A stretch of 64,000 bases of DNA from Mariniblastus sp. (lineage in GTDB: Bacteria > Planctomycetota > Planctomycetia > Pirellulales > Pirellulaceae), in the NCBI GenBank assembly GCA_022447555.1, contig JAKVBF010000012.1:79078-143077 (forward strand). Reading direction: 5' to 3'. This document shows, piece by piece, positions 17,580-26,466 of this stretch. The notes under the pieces were generated by a model. The model ran no database searches, was not told where the DNA came from, and saw only the letters and a program-made list of their open reading frames with translations. The position numbers and the translations under genes are program-made. Each line of letters begins with the position of its first letter. The first letter of the stretch is position 1.

Positions 17580-18812
17580 TTAGTCTTTCGAAATGTTTTT
17601 ACCGGAGTCGGCGTCAAACCAGAGGATCCGTTCTGGGTCGATTGTCAACGCTACGGTTTGGCCGGTTTCAACCGGGTCGTTAGAGCTGGTTCTCGCTACC
17701 AACATCCCAGTGGCCCTCGGCGCTATATTCAAATTGTCGTTATCTTTATTCTCTGGAGCGTCGAACATTCGCGCCCTTGGTTCATCGGTTAGTGAAACAT
17801 GAACATGGGTCATGTCCCCCAAACGATCGATCGCGGTTACCGTCCCCCGTATGGGAGCGCGGAATCCCTCGCCCAGCCGAACATCCTCGGCTCGAAAACC
17901 AAGCACAACGGATCGTGTGTCCGCGCCAGCTTTCGGGCCAAACTTTGACTCCAGTTCCATGTTTAACCAGTCGTTTTGAAATCGCACGGTAGCACCGTTG
18001 TTTTTCAAAACACCCGATTGCAAATTGATTGGTACCGAGCCAATGAATTGGGCGACAAACAGGTTTGCCGGCCGGTCATAAATGGCCAGTGGTGTATCAA
18101 TCTGCAGTATCTTACCCCCGTTCATTACCGCCACTCGATCACCGAGGGTCATTGCCTCGACTTGATCGTGTGTCACGTAAATCATGGTTGCTTGCATCTC
18201 TTGATGCAGTCGCTTAAGTTCCACCCGCATTTTTTGACGCAACTTGGCGTCAAGGTTGGAAAGTGGCTCGTCAAACAAAAACGCCGCCGGATCCCGGACA
18301 ATCGCTCGGCCCAATGCCACGCGCTGTCGTTCACCGCCGGACAACTGATGCGGCTTGCGGTTGAGTAAATGGTCAATGCCCAAACGCTCGGCCGTCTGTC
18401 GTACCTGCTGGTCGATTCCACTGCGCAGCTTGCTAAGCTCCGCAGCCTGACCAGGCTTTAAAAGGCGTCTTATTCCACGATTAACTATCCCTCCGCCAAA
18501 ACGCAGTCGTAATCCAAACGACAAATTGTTGTAGACCGACATGTGCGGATACAACGCATAATTTTGAAATACCATTGCTATGTTTCGGTCTTTGGGTATC
18601 ACGTCGTTTACAACGCGATCACCAATCCGAATCGTACCACTGGTACACCGCTCTAGCCCCGCAATCAATCGCAGGGTCGTGCTTTTGCCGCAACCGCTGG
18701 GACCTACGAGGACCAGAAACTCCCGATCGTTTACGATCAAGCTGACGTCATCGACCGCCAAGTCAGCGCCCTGAAATCGCTTTGAAACATTTTCCAGGCT
18801 GACACTCGACAT
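17580..18812 (-). CDS. MalK/UgpC/MsmK-type ABC transporter ATP-binding protein
   Basis: 410-residue ATPase of the CUT1-like sugar importer class. The nucleotide-binding domain carries Walker [10 protein letters not shown], a Q-loop ([11 protein letters not shown]), signature [14 protein letters not shown], Walker [13 protein letters not shown] and an H-loop ([10 protein letters not shown]). A TOBE/MalK-type regulatory domain occupies the C-terminal third ([15 protein letters not shown], then [12 protein letters not shown]). It contains an insertion of about 30 residues ([18 protein letters not shown]) between the Q-loop and the signature. No permease or binding protein adjoins it, so it probably energises importers encoded elsewhere. 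Its stop is 2 nt before the nusA start. The ATG at 18812 gives the usual SLENVSKRF start; an upstream in-frame codon would add ten unsupported residues. Confidence 0.92.
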   Translation of the reverse strand: MSSVSLENVSKRFQGADLAVDDVSLIVNDREFLVLVGPSGCGKSTTLRLIAGLERCTSGTIRIGDRVVNDVIPKDRNIAMVFQNYALYPHMSVYNNLSFGLRLRFGGGIVNRGIRRLLKPGQAAELSKLRSGIDQQVRQTAERLGIDHLLNRKPHQLSGGERQRVALGRAIVRDPAAFLFDEPLSNLDAKLRQKMRVELKRLHQEMQATMIYVTHDQVEAMTLGDRVAVMNGGKILQIDTPLAIYDRPANLFVAQFIGSVPINLQSGVLKNNGATVRFQNDWLNMELESKFGPKAGADTRSVVLGFRAEDVRLGEGFRAPIRGTVTAIDRLGDMTHVHVSLTDEPRARMFDAPENKDNDNLNIAPRATGMLVARTSSNDPVETGQTVALTIDPERILWFDADSGKNISKD

Positions 18813-18931
18813 AAATGATGCACGCGCGCACTTTTTTCGCAATAATCGAACTAATGAAGATAACTCTCAGCCCTTGCTGGGTCAACGCCAGCCACGCGGC
18901 AAAACAGGCAATTTAGAGTTAGTTTGGTGTT

Positions 18932-18951
18932 AAAACCCAATAAATATGGGT
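18932..18951 (-). terminator. Weak hairpin after the VWA gene
   Basis: ACCCA at 18935-18939 pairs with TGGGT at 18947-18951 around a 7-nt loop, followed on the minus strand by a short T run. It lies 20 bp after the VWA stop. The stem is only five pairs, so it is uncertain. Confidence 0.35.
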
Positions 18952-18971
18952 CATTCACTCGAGTTGTCGAA

Positions 18972-20153
18972 TCAGTCGTCAATTACGGTGTAGGTTCCCT
19001 GATTCTGCTCGGCAATTTTCTGCATGGTCCATGCCCCGCTTTTTCCGCCTAAAGAGATCGTGTGGACCGGAATCATCTCTTCTGGCAATCGCTCATAAGA
19101 CTGGGCTTCGGCCCTTCCCGTTGCGCTGCCGTTAAAATGCTGTAAAACGGCCTCGACCAGAGGTAAATCGTCAAATTCTCCATCGGATAACAGAAATATG
19201 GCGTCGGGCCGCAGCTCGAAGGCCTTTTTCAGAGACGTCGCCACATAGGTCGTGCCACCGGGCTGCTGTTTGGCCAACCAATTAATGGCAGCCGTTTGAT
19301 TCTCACGATTGGCGGTTACGAGCTTTGGGGCACGGTTGTTCATTGCAACCGTGTATGAATTGTATAACAGAACCAAAAACTCCTGTGGCTCCATCAGATT
19401 GTTAATTGACGATTTTAGTTCCCGCGTCGCGCGGCGCCATCGCTTGTATTCATCCATGCTGCCGGAGCAGTCAATGATGAAAACAAATCGGGTCCCCTTC
19501 CCTTTGACTCCAAAAAACTTGACCCCAGCAGTAGCACCATCCTCGGTTGAATCGAAGGATCTTTCGATGCCGGCAGAACTGATTGATTCGTACTCATCCG
19601 TTAGCGCTTGAGCACCTGAGACACTTAGCGCGTCGGTCAGCATCGGAGCAATATCGCTAGAGTCGGGGAGTTCGATGGGCTCCGTCTGATCAATTTGCAT
19701 ATCCATTTTTTGGGCTGAATCGCCATCGATCACAATGTCAAAGGTGACCATTTCTTGCGCGCTTGGCGTGTGATCCAGAAGCAGGGAGATGGTTTCTCGA
19801 CCGGCAACGCCCAGTGTGACGACCGCCAACAGGAGGATCAGCGTGAGATGGAGGACCATGCTAATCATCCAACCGGTCATTCCGCGAATCGTATTGACAA
19901 TCCACGAGCTGGCTTCTTCCGGCTGCCCAGTGGCAGGTTGGGGGCTCGCCTTATCTGGATCGATCTTTGGGAAGCGTTCGGCAGCCTTAGGGGGAAGCAT
20001 GTCAGAAGCGTCGTCCGGCGCAGTGTTTGGACGCTCCGGAGGGTTGGCCGCCTGGCGGGCCTGGCCCGAAGCCGCGCGGCGGCGGGGTCGAGCGGCCTGC
20101 AGCCGCCGGCCACCAGCGGTGGGTTGAGATTGCTCGTTGGTGTTTTCGCTCAT
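18972..20153 (-). CDS. Membrane-anchored von Willebrand factor A domain protein
   Basis: About 393 residues. A disordered N-terminus rich in Pro, Ala and Arg (residues 1-85) leads into one strong membrane helix (MVLHLTLILLLAVVTLGVAG). A linker of about 100 residues and a C-terminal VWA domain follow. The VWA domain begins FVFIIDCSGSM, where DCSGS is the metal-dependent adhesion-site motif. The MIDAS Thr lies in GGTTYVATSLKKA and the Asp in LLSDGEFDD. The VWA domain is predicted outside the cytoplasm. Such proteins are frequent in planctomycetes and their ligands are unknown. The first in-frame codon is GTG at 20156, but the ATG at 20153 has AAGGGG just upstream and is preferred. It is divergent from the secreted secretin-like gene at 20435. 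Confidence 0.8.
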   Translation of the reverse strand: MSENTNEQSQPTAGGRRLQAARPRRRAASGQARQAANPPERPNTAPDDASDMLPPKAAERFPKIDPDKASPQPATGQPEEASSWIVNTIRGMTGWMISMVLHLTLILLLAVVTLGVAGRETISLLLDHTPSAQEMVTFDIVIDGDSAQKMDMQIDQTEPIELPDSSDIAPMLTDALSVSGAQALTDEYESISSAGIERSFDSTEDGATAGVKFFGVKGKGTRFVFIIDCSGSMDEYKRWRRATRELKSSINNLMEPQEFLVLLYNSYTVAMNNRAPKLVTANRENQTAAINWLAKQQPGGTTYVATSLKKAFELRPDAIFLLSDGEFDDLPLVEAVLQHFNGSATGRAEAQSYERLPEEMIPVHTISLGGKSGAWTMQKIAEQNQGTYTVIDD

Positions 20154-20434
20154 CACGCCCCTTAGTGACGGTTCGAATCGATTTTCGCACCCAGAAAAGG
20201 GTGAAGCGAGAATCGTTATTAAATGCTATCGGCGAGGCGCGGCAGCTCTCATTATTCCCATCTGGACTAGCATTTTCAAATTATCGATCAATTCTAGTCA
20301 ATTTCAGCAGCGAAACGCTAGCGAACGGATTGATTTATTCGTATTGCAGACGATTTGTCGGTGAATGTACACTCCGCAACCGATTTTCGACCTCTGGAAA
20401 AGTTTGCTTCTTGAACGAGCGACTGGAGACCTTA

Positions 20435-22048
20435 ATGCCCCCGACTCATATAAAAAACGATTTCTGTGGACATTCCCCATCGCGCAGTTTACCCATGATG
20501 CTTTCGACCGGCTGGCAAGTGACCGCTCGCACGGCGGCTGTTTGTTGTTGGTTGGGTTGTTGGCTGATAAGTGATTCGACTGATGCGGCCGTGCCTCAGG
20601 GTTTTGGATCTCCACCGGCTGCCCCAGCCAAGCCAGCTTCCACTCCCGATACGTCTAAGGTGACAACGCCCAAGACAACGCCCAAGACAACGCCCTTCCG
20701 TCCCTCGTTCAGCCAGCCAAAACAGACGGGGACAGGTCAGTCTGCAACCGGCACACTGACCCCCAGTGCAACCAGTGATAGTAACAGTTTTGGAGGGGCG
20801 GCGAATCTTCAAACCCTTCCTGTCCGTCCACCTGCCAGCCCTTCTAGCGCGAGCAGTGGTTTTGGTGCGAGATCAGCAACGGTCGCGCCTGCCCCAAGTA
20901 CCACGCCTAATATTGGCCGTGGTAGTGTCGCTCCGGGCGGGCTCAATCTCACACCAACCCCTTTGCCAACAAGTTTGCCGCCTGCGATTACCCCGGCCAC
21001 TGCAGCGCCTAAGAGAGATTCGTCGGCTTCACCACAGGCGATTACCAAGGTATCCAAATCATTCTCAAAGCTACCTAACGCGGCTGGTCAGGTCTGGCGA
21101 GAGTACGATATCACTCCCTACACATCGCGTATTGCTTCTGTGGAAAACCCCCAACAAGCGATCGTCGACTGGATTCTTTTGGAGACGGGTAAAGATATGT
21201 GGTTTCATCAGCCCTTGGGTATTTTGAGTGCTGACCGCCACAAACTTTATGTTTACCACAGCCCGGAAATACAGGCGGTGGTCAATCGGATTGTCGATCG
21301 CATGGTCCATACCCGCGGACAACTACAAAGCATCTCAGTCAACCTGATCACCATAGGAAACCCTAATTGGCGCTCCGAATCCTATTCAGTCATGCAGCCC
21401 ATTGACGTTCGATCGCCCGGCGTAGAAGCTTGGATGATCTCAAAGGAAAACGCGGCCTATCTCTTGGCTAATCTGCGGAGACGCCCCGATTTTCAAGAAC
21501 ACGGCAATGGTCGGCTGGTTCATCACGACGGTCAAACGGTTCGAGTCGAAAAGTATAGCCCACTGCAATTCGTGCAGAATATTCGCTGGACTCCCAATCA
21601 GGTTCCTGGTTACCAGCCCCAACTTAAAACCATCCAAGAAGGCTATGAGCTAACGCTTTCCAGCCTCACCTCTCTGGACGGCAAGAGCATTGAGGCCACC
21701 ATAGAGTGTGGCGTTGATCAAGTTGAGAAGTTGCGATCGGTAAAAATAGCGATCCCTGGGGGGCCGAATGCTAGTGGGGCCCAGGTGAACTTGCAGATTC
21801 CCCAAATGGTGAGCTGGGAAATCAAAGAGAGGTTTCGATGGCCGAATGATCAGGTGTTGGTATTGAGTTGTGGGGTGGTCGCCAACCCGCGACCCAAAAC
21901 CAATAATTCGCTCATTCCCGATCTGTTTGAAGTGGACCGTGAACGAGCGGACGCCTTGTTATTCATAGAATACCGGGGCCCTGAAGTGGCTCAGATGACG
22001 ACCCAACCGCAGCCGGTGGGCATGGCACCCGTTCAACCCCGAAGATAG
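20435..22048 (+). CDS. Secreted protein with Pro/Thr/Ser-rich linker and secretin-like C-terminal domain
   Basis: 537 residues. A signal peptide is expected from TARTAAVCCWLGCWLISDSTDA. Residues about 50-210 are low complexity, rich in Pro, Thr, Ser and Ala, with a TTPK repeat. From about residue 215 a folded region starts with VWREYDITPYTSR. It continues with SPEIQAVVNRIVDRMVHTRG, SISVNLITIGNPNW and, near the end, QMVSWEIKERFRWPNDQVLVLS. The layout resembles the short N-domains of GspD/PilQ-like secretins without a clear pore-forming barrel, but this is a weak similarity seen by eye. The frame is open from 20027, but that part overlaps the divergent VWA gene. A GGAG six bases before the ATG at 20435 decides the start. 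Confidence 0.65.
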   Translation: MPPTHIKNDFCGHSPSRSLPMMLSTGWQVTARTAAVCCWLGCWLISDSTDAAVPQGFGSPPAAPAKPASTPDTSKVTTPKTTPKTTPFRPSFSQPKQTGTGQSATGTLTPSATSDSNSFGGAANLQTLPVRPPASPSSASSGFGARSATVAPAPSTTPNIGRGSVAPGGLNLTPTPLPTSLPPAITPATAAPKRDSSASPQAITKVSKSFSKLPNAAGQVWREYDITPYTSRIASVENPQQAIVDWILLETGKDMWFHQPLGILSADRHKLYVYHSPEIQAVVNRIVDRMVHTRGQLQSISVNLITIGNPNWRSESYSVMQPIDVRSPGVEAWMISKENAAYLLANLRRRPDFQEHGNGRLVHHDGQTVRVEKYSPLQFVQNIRWTPNQVPGYQPQLKTIQEGYELTLSSLTSLDGKSIEATIECGVDQVEKLRSVKIAIPGGPNASGAQVNLQIPQMVSWEIKERFRWPNDQVLVLSCGVVANPRPKTNNSLIPDLFEVDRERADALLFIEYRGPEVAQMTTQPQPVGMAPVQPRR

Positions 22049-22253
22049 ATCAATCCTAGGCCAAGCCCTTTTTGATTTTAACGTTTGTTACAACGGGAAC
22101 TTTTTTTGATCCATATGGCGTTTTCATTTAAGTCGCCTATTAAGTCACCTCGACGATTTTCGGCAGGTGCGTAAAATGAGATTCACCACCAGATGTTCAT
22201 AGTTGTTTTGTTAAAACCGCCCCTTTTTTGAATCTATACTAACCGTTTGTTTC

Positions 22254-23576
22254 ATGTCTAAACTTGACCGTCGCATCGTTATCACAGGCCTTGGGGTCGT
22301 CAGCCCGATTGGGTGCTGTGCGGATTCGTTGTGGCAGTCTCTGGAACAAGGTTCTAGCGGGATTGGCCCACTGCAGCGAGTCCCGCCGGATCATTTGAAA
22401 TCCAAGGTTGCGGGCGAAGCATTGGGCTTCTCAGGTTCGATCGATGATTTTGGAGAACTCGACAAGAAGACCAAACGTAGTTTAAAAAAAGGTCTTAAGC
22501 TGATGTGCCGTGAAATTCAGATGGGTGTTGCGGCGGCCCAGTTAGCATTGTCCGACAGCCAATTGTCTCCAGAGGTTTACGACGCACACCGCATCGGCAC
22601 GATGTTTGGTAGCGACTACATCATCACCGAGCCAACCGAGTTCATTCGAAGCGTAAAAAATTGCTTGGATGAAAACCATCAATTTGATGTGAACCAATGG
22701 GGTGAGCGAGGGATCAGCCAGGTCGAACCGCTTTGGCTCCTCAAATATCTGCCAAACATGCCGGCGAGTCACGTCGCGATTTACAACGACCTGCGTGGCC
22801 CGAGTAATTCGCTCACGGTTCGTGAAGCGTCTGCCAACCTTGCCGTTGCTGAAGCAGCGACCATCATTGGTCGTGACATTGCAGACTACATGGTCGTCGG
22901 CGCGACAGGATCACGGATTCACTTATTGCGAACGCTACACGTTTCCCTTCAGGAAAGCCTTGCCGACGCTTCCGATCCGCGGTATGGAAATCAACCTGAG
23001 CGAGCAAGCCGGCCGTTTGATAAAGACCGTGGCGGAATGGTTCTTGGAGAAGGAGCCGGCAGTGTGATTCTGGAATCATTAGAAACCGCCCAAAGTCGCG
23101 GTGCCGAGATTCTCGGAGAAGTGATTGGCTATGGATCCACGTCGGTGGCGGATCGCGCCGGCGTCGCTGATTATCAGCAGGCATTCAAAAATGTTCTCAC
23201 CCGGGTGCTCGAATCGGCGGAGATAACCCCCGCCGAGCTTGGACATATCAACACACACGGTCTGGGGACGTTGCGCTGCGATCGTGAGGAAGCGTTGGCG
23301 ATTCGTGAGATTGTCGGCGAGCAGGTTCCTCTGGTATCACTTAAAGGACATATGGGTAATCTAGGAGCAGGTAGTGGGCTGGTAGAAATGAATGCGAGTC
23401 TATTAAGCCTAAAACAGGGCAAGCTGTTTCGGGCCCTCAATTATGACACGCCGGACCCCGACTGCCCCGTGAACTTGGTGACTGAAGGAGATGTCGACCC
23501 GGGCAAGGTATTCATCAACCTCAGTATGTCCATGCAGGGCCAAGCGAGCGCGGTCGCAATTCGCAAATTCCAATAG
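22254..23576 (+). CDS. Beta-ketoacyl-ACP synthase (FabF-like) homologue lacking the catalytic cysteine
   Basis: 440 residues with the thiolase-fold ketosynthase architecture: MSKLDRRIVITGLGVVSPIG at the N-terminus, LRGPSNSLTVREASANLAVA at the nucleophile elbow, SRPFDKDRGGMVLGEGAG, then NTHGLGTLRCD. Aligned without gaps to E. coli FabF, the nucleophile cysteine (TACTSG) falls on Glu191 (VREASA). The first catalytic His is kept (NTHG). The second (GHLLGAAG) appears as GNLGAGSG. The GFGG gatekeeper loop near the C-terminus is replaced by SMSMQGQ. The protein is therefore unlikely to condense acyl chains. It could be a chain-length-factor-like or decarboxylating partner of another ketosynthase. 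No acyl-carrier protein or other fatty-acid gene is adjacent, and no Shine-Dalgarno is visible before the ATG. Confidence 0.85.
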   Translation: MSKLDRRIVITGLGVVSPIGCCADSLWQSLEQGSSGIGPLQRVPPDHLKSKVAGEALGFSGSIDDFGELDKKTKRSLKKGLKLMCREIQMGVAAAQLALSDSQLSPEVYDAHRIGTMFGSDYIITEPTEFIRSVKNCLDENHQFDVNQWGERGISQVEPLWLLKYLPNMPASHVAIYNDLRGPSNSLTVREASANLAVAEAATIIGRDIADYMVVGATGSRIHLLRTLHVSLQESLADASDPRYGNQPERASRPFDKDRGGMVLGEGAGSVILESLETAQSRGAEILGEVIGYGSTSVADRAGVADYQQAFKNVLTRVLESAEITPAELGHINTHGLGTLRCDREEALAIREIVGEQVPLVSLKGHMGNLGAGSGLVEMNASLLSLKQGKLFRALNYDTPDPDCPVNLVTEGDVDPGKVFINLSMSMQGQASAVAIRKFQ

Positions 23577-23761
23577 CCGAGACGAAGACCAAACGCCTGC
23601 TTGCGGAATCTCTCGAGAGACCGGTCGGTTGAAAGACGCAGAATTGGCTTTGAAGCGTGTCGGCTGGGGGGTTGTGATCGCCCATCGGGCGTACCCTTAA
23701 TGGTTGAGGTGGTGTTGTCACCTGTAGTGCATGTGGCCGACGTCTACTTCGCTTGCAAAGC

Positions 23762-24034
23762 CTATTCTTCAGCGGTCTTTATCGGTAACCGGTCAAGCTG
23801 AAACGGAGTTCCGTTTTTGACCGGTAAGGTCTTCCGAATCATCCAGTGTAGCGATCCTCTCAATGCTGACACACCAGCTTTGGGATCAACCTCCTGCCTC
23901 AATTGGAACGAATCGATATACTGCCAACGGTCCAGTTCTGGCGTTATCTCATCTCTCACGCCCCTTAAGGATCGCTCGAGTCCCGCTTCAGTTGCGGAAA
24001 GAGGTTGCTCGCTGACGAACTTATCGGGATTCAC
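23762..24034 (-). CDS. Possible small hypothetical protein in a 693-bp gap
   Basis: A 90-codon frame starting with GTG at 24034, without a good ribosome site. The composition is plausible for a real protein (EITPELDRWQYIDSFQLRQE and LHWMIRKTLPVKNG). The frame is open a further 18 codons upstream to a TAA but has no ATG there, so it might also be a gene remnant. I recognise no family. The rest of 23577-24269 shows no other convincing gene, repeat or terminator. Confidence 0.35.
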   Translation of the reverse strand: MNPDKFVSEQPLSATEAGLERSLRGVRDEITPELDRWQYIDSFQLRQEVDPKAGVSALRGSLHWMIRKTLPVKNGTPFQLDRLPIKTAEE

Positions 24035-24269
24035 AGCTGAGCCCGACCAGTCACTGTGCGGTATGCGAACTGACCGAATTATCCGTTAAAGATTGACAGC
24101 ACCGTTTTTGCGGTTCGCAAGCCGTTTCAATACGAGTTTGGATACGGTTTCGTAGCTGGGATAAATCAAAGTTCGTGGAAAGAGACTGACGGTCGGTGTG
24201 GTCAGAAGAACCGTCTCAGTGGACCCAATCGATACAACTTACCGCTCGTCGGGTGGTCTCTAGGATGGA

Positions 24270-25655
24270 CTAAAAATGAAATTGCATGCCCGTTAACAGG
24301 CTAAAGCCATGGCGATGGCGTCCGTCTTGCGCATTTTCAACTCGATTTTCAACGAACCCAGTGTTGATGAATTCTAAATGTTGGTTCACTCGCCAGGTCA
24401 ATTGCCCCATTCCGCGTCGGGTGGTGGTATCGTGAATAGCGCGATCGGTAGCCGTGATGGCCGTGTTGTTATTGGTGATCGGCTGGGGATGGAATTCTCC
24501 GTATTGCAGCACAGCGGTCCAGCGGTCTGATTCGTAAATCAAGTTGGCGTACCCACCCCACCCCTCCAGCGGGACGTTATGACCATTGTTCAGTTGCCGA
24601 TTGTAAAGGCTACGGCCCCAGGTGATGTCGTCCAGCGCTAAGTTGGCTCGCCGCAGACCGTACTGATTGTAGAGCCACTCGGTCGAGAAACGCCAACGTC
24701 CCCGCCGCAACATCAAATCGAATCCGACGTAATTGTTGTATTCCTTTTGATGCTCGCTGCCGAGACCATCTTGCCATTTGACGCTGATCCCCGCATTGAA
24801 CGGAGCGGTTTCAACGCCCACCCGAGCGCAAATGGCTTTGCTCGAATTGGTGTCGAGTCCATCGCTCCCATTGGTGTAGGCGGCCGCCAATCGGAACCAG
24901 CCGGGTTGGAGCCGGAGTTGCAACCCCGTTTCCCGATATAGGATGCATTCACTGCGGATAAACGGGGCGTAAAAGCGATAGTTGGTGGTCCGAAAGTTAT
25001 TGGTTTGGGGGACGTAATAGCGGCCAAAAGGGCTGACAAAGCGTCCTAAATCGACCGCCCAATGATGACGTCCGACTGTCAGGAATAGTTGGGAGATGTC
25101 AAAAGCGTCGAGATTTCGAAAGTTGTTTGCGAAGGACTCTCGCAAGTTGTAGTCGTTCAGGATTCGATCATCGAATGGTTGGTTCAGGTAGAGCTCGCCA
25201 GTCACCGAATTTGTCCAGCCGCCCGCTTGATGCGTTAAGTGCATCAACGTTTGGCCCTCGACGGCAAAGGTTTCTTCTTGACCGGTAAACTCCCACCGCA
25301 TGTCGGCACTGTAAAAACTGCGGGCCGTCGCCCAAACGTCGAGCTGTGTGTTCCGGCTGGGATTCAACAGAAACGATTGGCAGCCGTATCCCAGTTGAGT
25401 TGGAGAGATCCAATCGCCAAAACAGCAGGCTGCCGGGCAGTCATCGGTGACCATAGGATTGACGTAGGACTCAAAACTCTCGTCGGGTAACTCGATGCTC
25501 GAGCCTGTGTCCGGGAGGATCTCGGATTGGTAGACATCCTGTGCTGAAGTGCCTGAAACCAGCACCACCATACTCAGCAGGCCGGCGATCAGACGACCGA
25601 ACCGCAGGTTGCCCCAGCGCAGCTTCAATAAGGTTGTCGATCGATCGCGGGGCAT
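24270..25655 (-). CDS. Outer-membrane beta-barrel (porin-like) protein
   Basis: 461 residues. An N-terminal signal peptide (LIAGLLSMVVLVSGTSAQ) is followed by a mature part of alternating polar/aromatic strands. Examples are NTQLDVWATARSFYSADMRW, HHWAVDLGRFVSPFGRYY, WFRLAAAYTNGSDG, RWRFSTEWLYNQYGL and LLTGMQFHF. The chain ends in Phe, as outer-membrane barrel proteins usually do for recognition by BamA. A CCFGDW segment near residue 75 is the only Cys-rich stretch. No substrate can be inferred; phosphate-selective-porin-like barrels are one possibility. It is monocistronic, flanked by about 230 and 270 bp of non-coding DNA. Confidence 0.75.
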   Translation of the reverse strand: MPRDRSTTLLKLRWGNLRFGRLIAGLLSMVVLVSGTSAQDVYQSEILPDTGSSIELPDESFESYVNPMVTDDCPAACCFGDWISPTQLGYGCQSFLLNPSRNTQLDVWATARSFYSADMRWEFTGQEETFAVEGQTLMHLTHQAGGWTNSVTGELYLNQPFDDRILNDYNLRESFANNFRNLDAFDISQLFLTVGRHHWAVDLGRFVSPFGRYYVPQTNNFRTTNYRFYAPFIRSECILYRETGLQLRLQPGWFRLAAAYTNGSDGLDTNSSKAICARVGVETAPFNAGISVKWQDGLGSEHQKEYNNYVGFDLMLRRGRWRFSTEWLYNQYGLRRANLALDDITWGRSLYNRQLNNGHNVPLEGWGGYANLIYESDRWTAVLQYGEFHPQPITNNNTAITATDRAIHDTTTRRGMGQLTWRVNQHLEFINTGFVENRVENAQDGRHRHGFSLLTGMQFHF

Positions 25656-25921
25656 GGAGTTAATCGGAGATTAAGGTCGTGACGGTTTGGATAACATTGG
25701 GAGATGTTCCAGTGGTGCAGAACGTTCGGAACGAACAGGCTGTACCAGAATAATCGTCTAGGAAAACTTTACGACTTGATTGGCCGATTGACCGGTAGAT
25801 CGTTCTGCGGGACGCAAACTCTTTTTGCAAACTGCCTAATCGTTACGGTGCAAAAACCCGATTGGGCGTCCGCATGAAAGATTGTCGAATCGGTAGACTT
25901 TGCCAGAGCGAAGGGAATCGC

Positions 25922-26392
25922 TTAGGAGAAGGAAGTGATTTCCAATCCAACGGTGGCCGATGACGGAGGGAACTCTGCACTGTTTTGAGCGCGTTCGTTT
26001 GGGATTTCGGTGATTTCAATCGACAGAAGGTTGTGGTTGCTCAACAATTTGGCAATCTCAACGCGCAGTGCATCGTATCTGCGCAGGGTCCCCAAGTGCT
26101 GACCGTTGAGGGTTACCTGGCCGTCAAAGTCGACCTGTTCGATAACGAGAAAGACGGGCTGCTCGGCCTCCAGACCGGTCGGCTTGTTGAACCGTCGCTC
26201 GATTTGGACGGACCCCCGAAAGCCGGGCCACAGTAATTTGGTCTCCAGTAAGTCAGGCCCCATTAAACCAGGCCAATCTGCCGGCCATTGAAAGCGAAAG
26301 GTTTTAGGCGGATCCGCCCCACCCTCTCCTGAGCGGACATTCGCCTGCCAGGGGCCGTGCAAACGAATTCGGTGAAATTCAGCATCCCGCAT
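25922..26392 (-). CDS. Stand-alone GH2-type sugar-binding (jelly-roll) domain protein
   Basis: 156 residues that look like the N-terminal galactose-binding-like domain of family 2 glycoside hydrolases. The start HRIRLHGPWQ is followed by a RRFNKP strand, VFLVIEQVDFDGQVTLNGQH, LGTLRRYDALRVEIAKLL and NLLSIEITE. This is the order of strands seen before the catalytic barrel in beta-galactosidases and beta-mannosidases. No barrel or catalytic residues follow, and no signal peptide is visible. The function is unknown. The pseudopilin gene upstream ends in a strong terminator at 26412-26445, so this gene is probably expressed from its own promoter between the terminator and 26392, although that space is short. 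Confidence 0.65.
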   Translation of the reverse strand: MRDAEFHRIRLHGPWQANVRSGEGGADPPKTFRFQWPADWPGLMGPDLLETKLLWPGFRGSVQIERRFNKPTGLEAEQPVFLVIEQVDFDGQVTLNGQHLGTLRRYDALRVEIAKLLSNHNLLSIEITEIPNERAQNSAEFPPSSATVGLEITSFS

Positions 26393-26411
26393 CGATGTTC
26401 GTTGGCTCCAT

Positions 26412-26445
26412 AAAAAAAGACCGACGGGCCAGTCGGCCGTCGGTC
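26412..26445 (-). terminator. Rho-independent terminator after the pseudopilin gene
   Basis: GACCGACGG (26419-26427) pairs perfectly with CCGTCGGTC (26437-26445) around a 9-nt loop. On the minus strand the stem is followed by seven T. It lies 21 bp after the pseudopilin stop. Confidence 0.9.
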
Positions 26446-26466
26446 CAGGATATCATGACGAGTCGG

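Noticed and set aside
20027-20434. Upstream extension of the secretin-like gene
   Set aside because: It overlaps the divergent VWA gene, gives Arg/Pro-rich shadow sequence, and a good ribosome site precedes the ATG at 20435.
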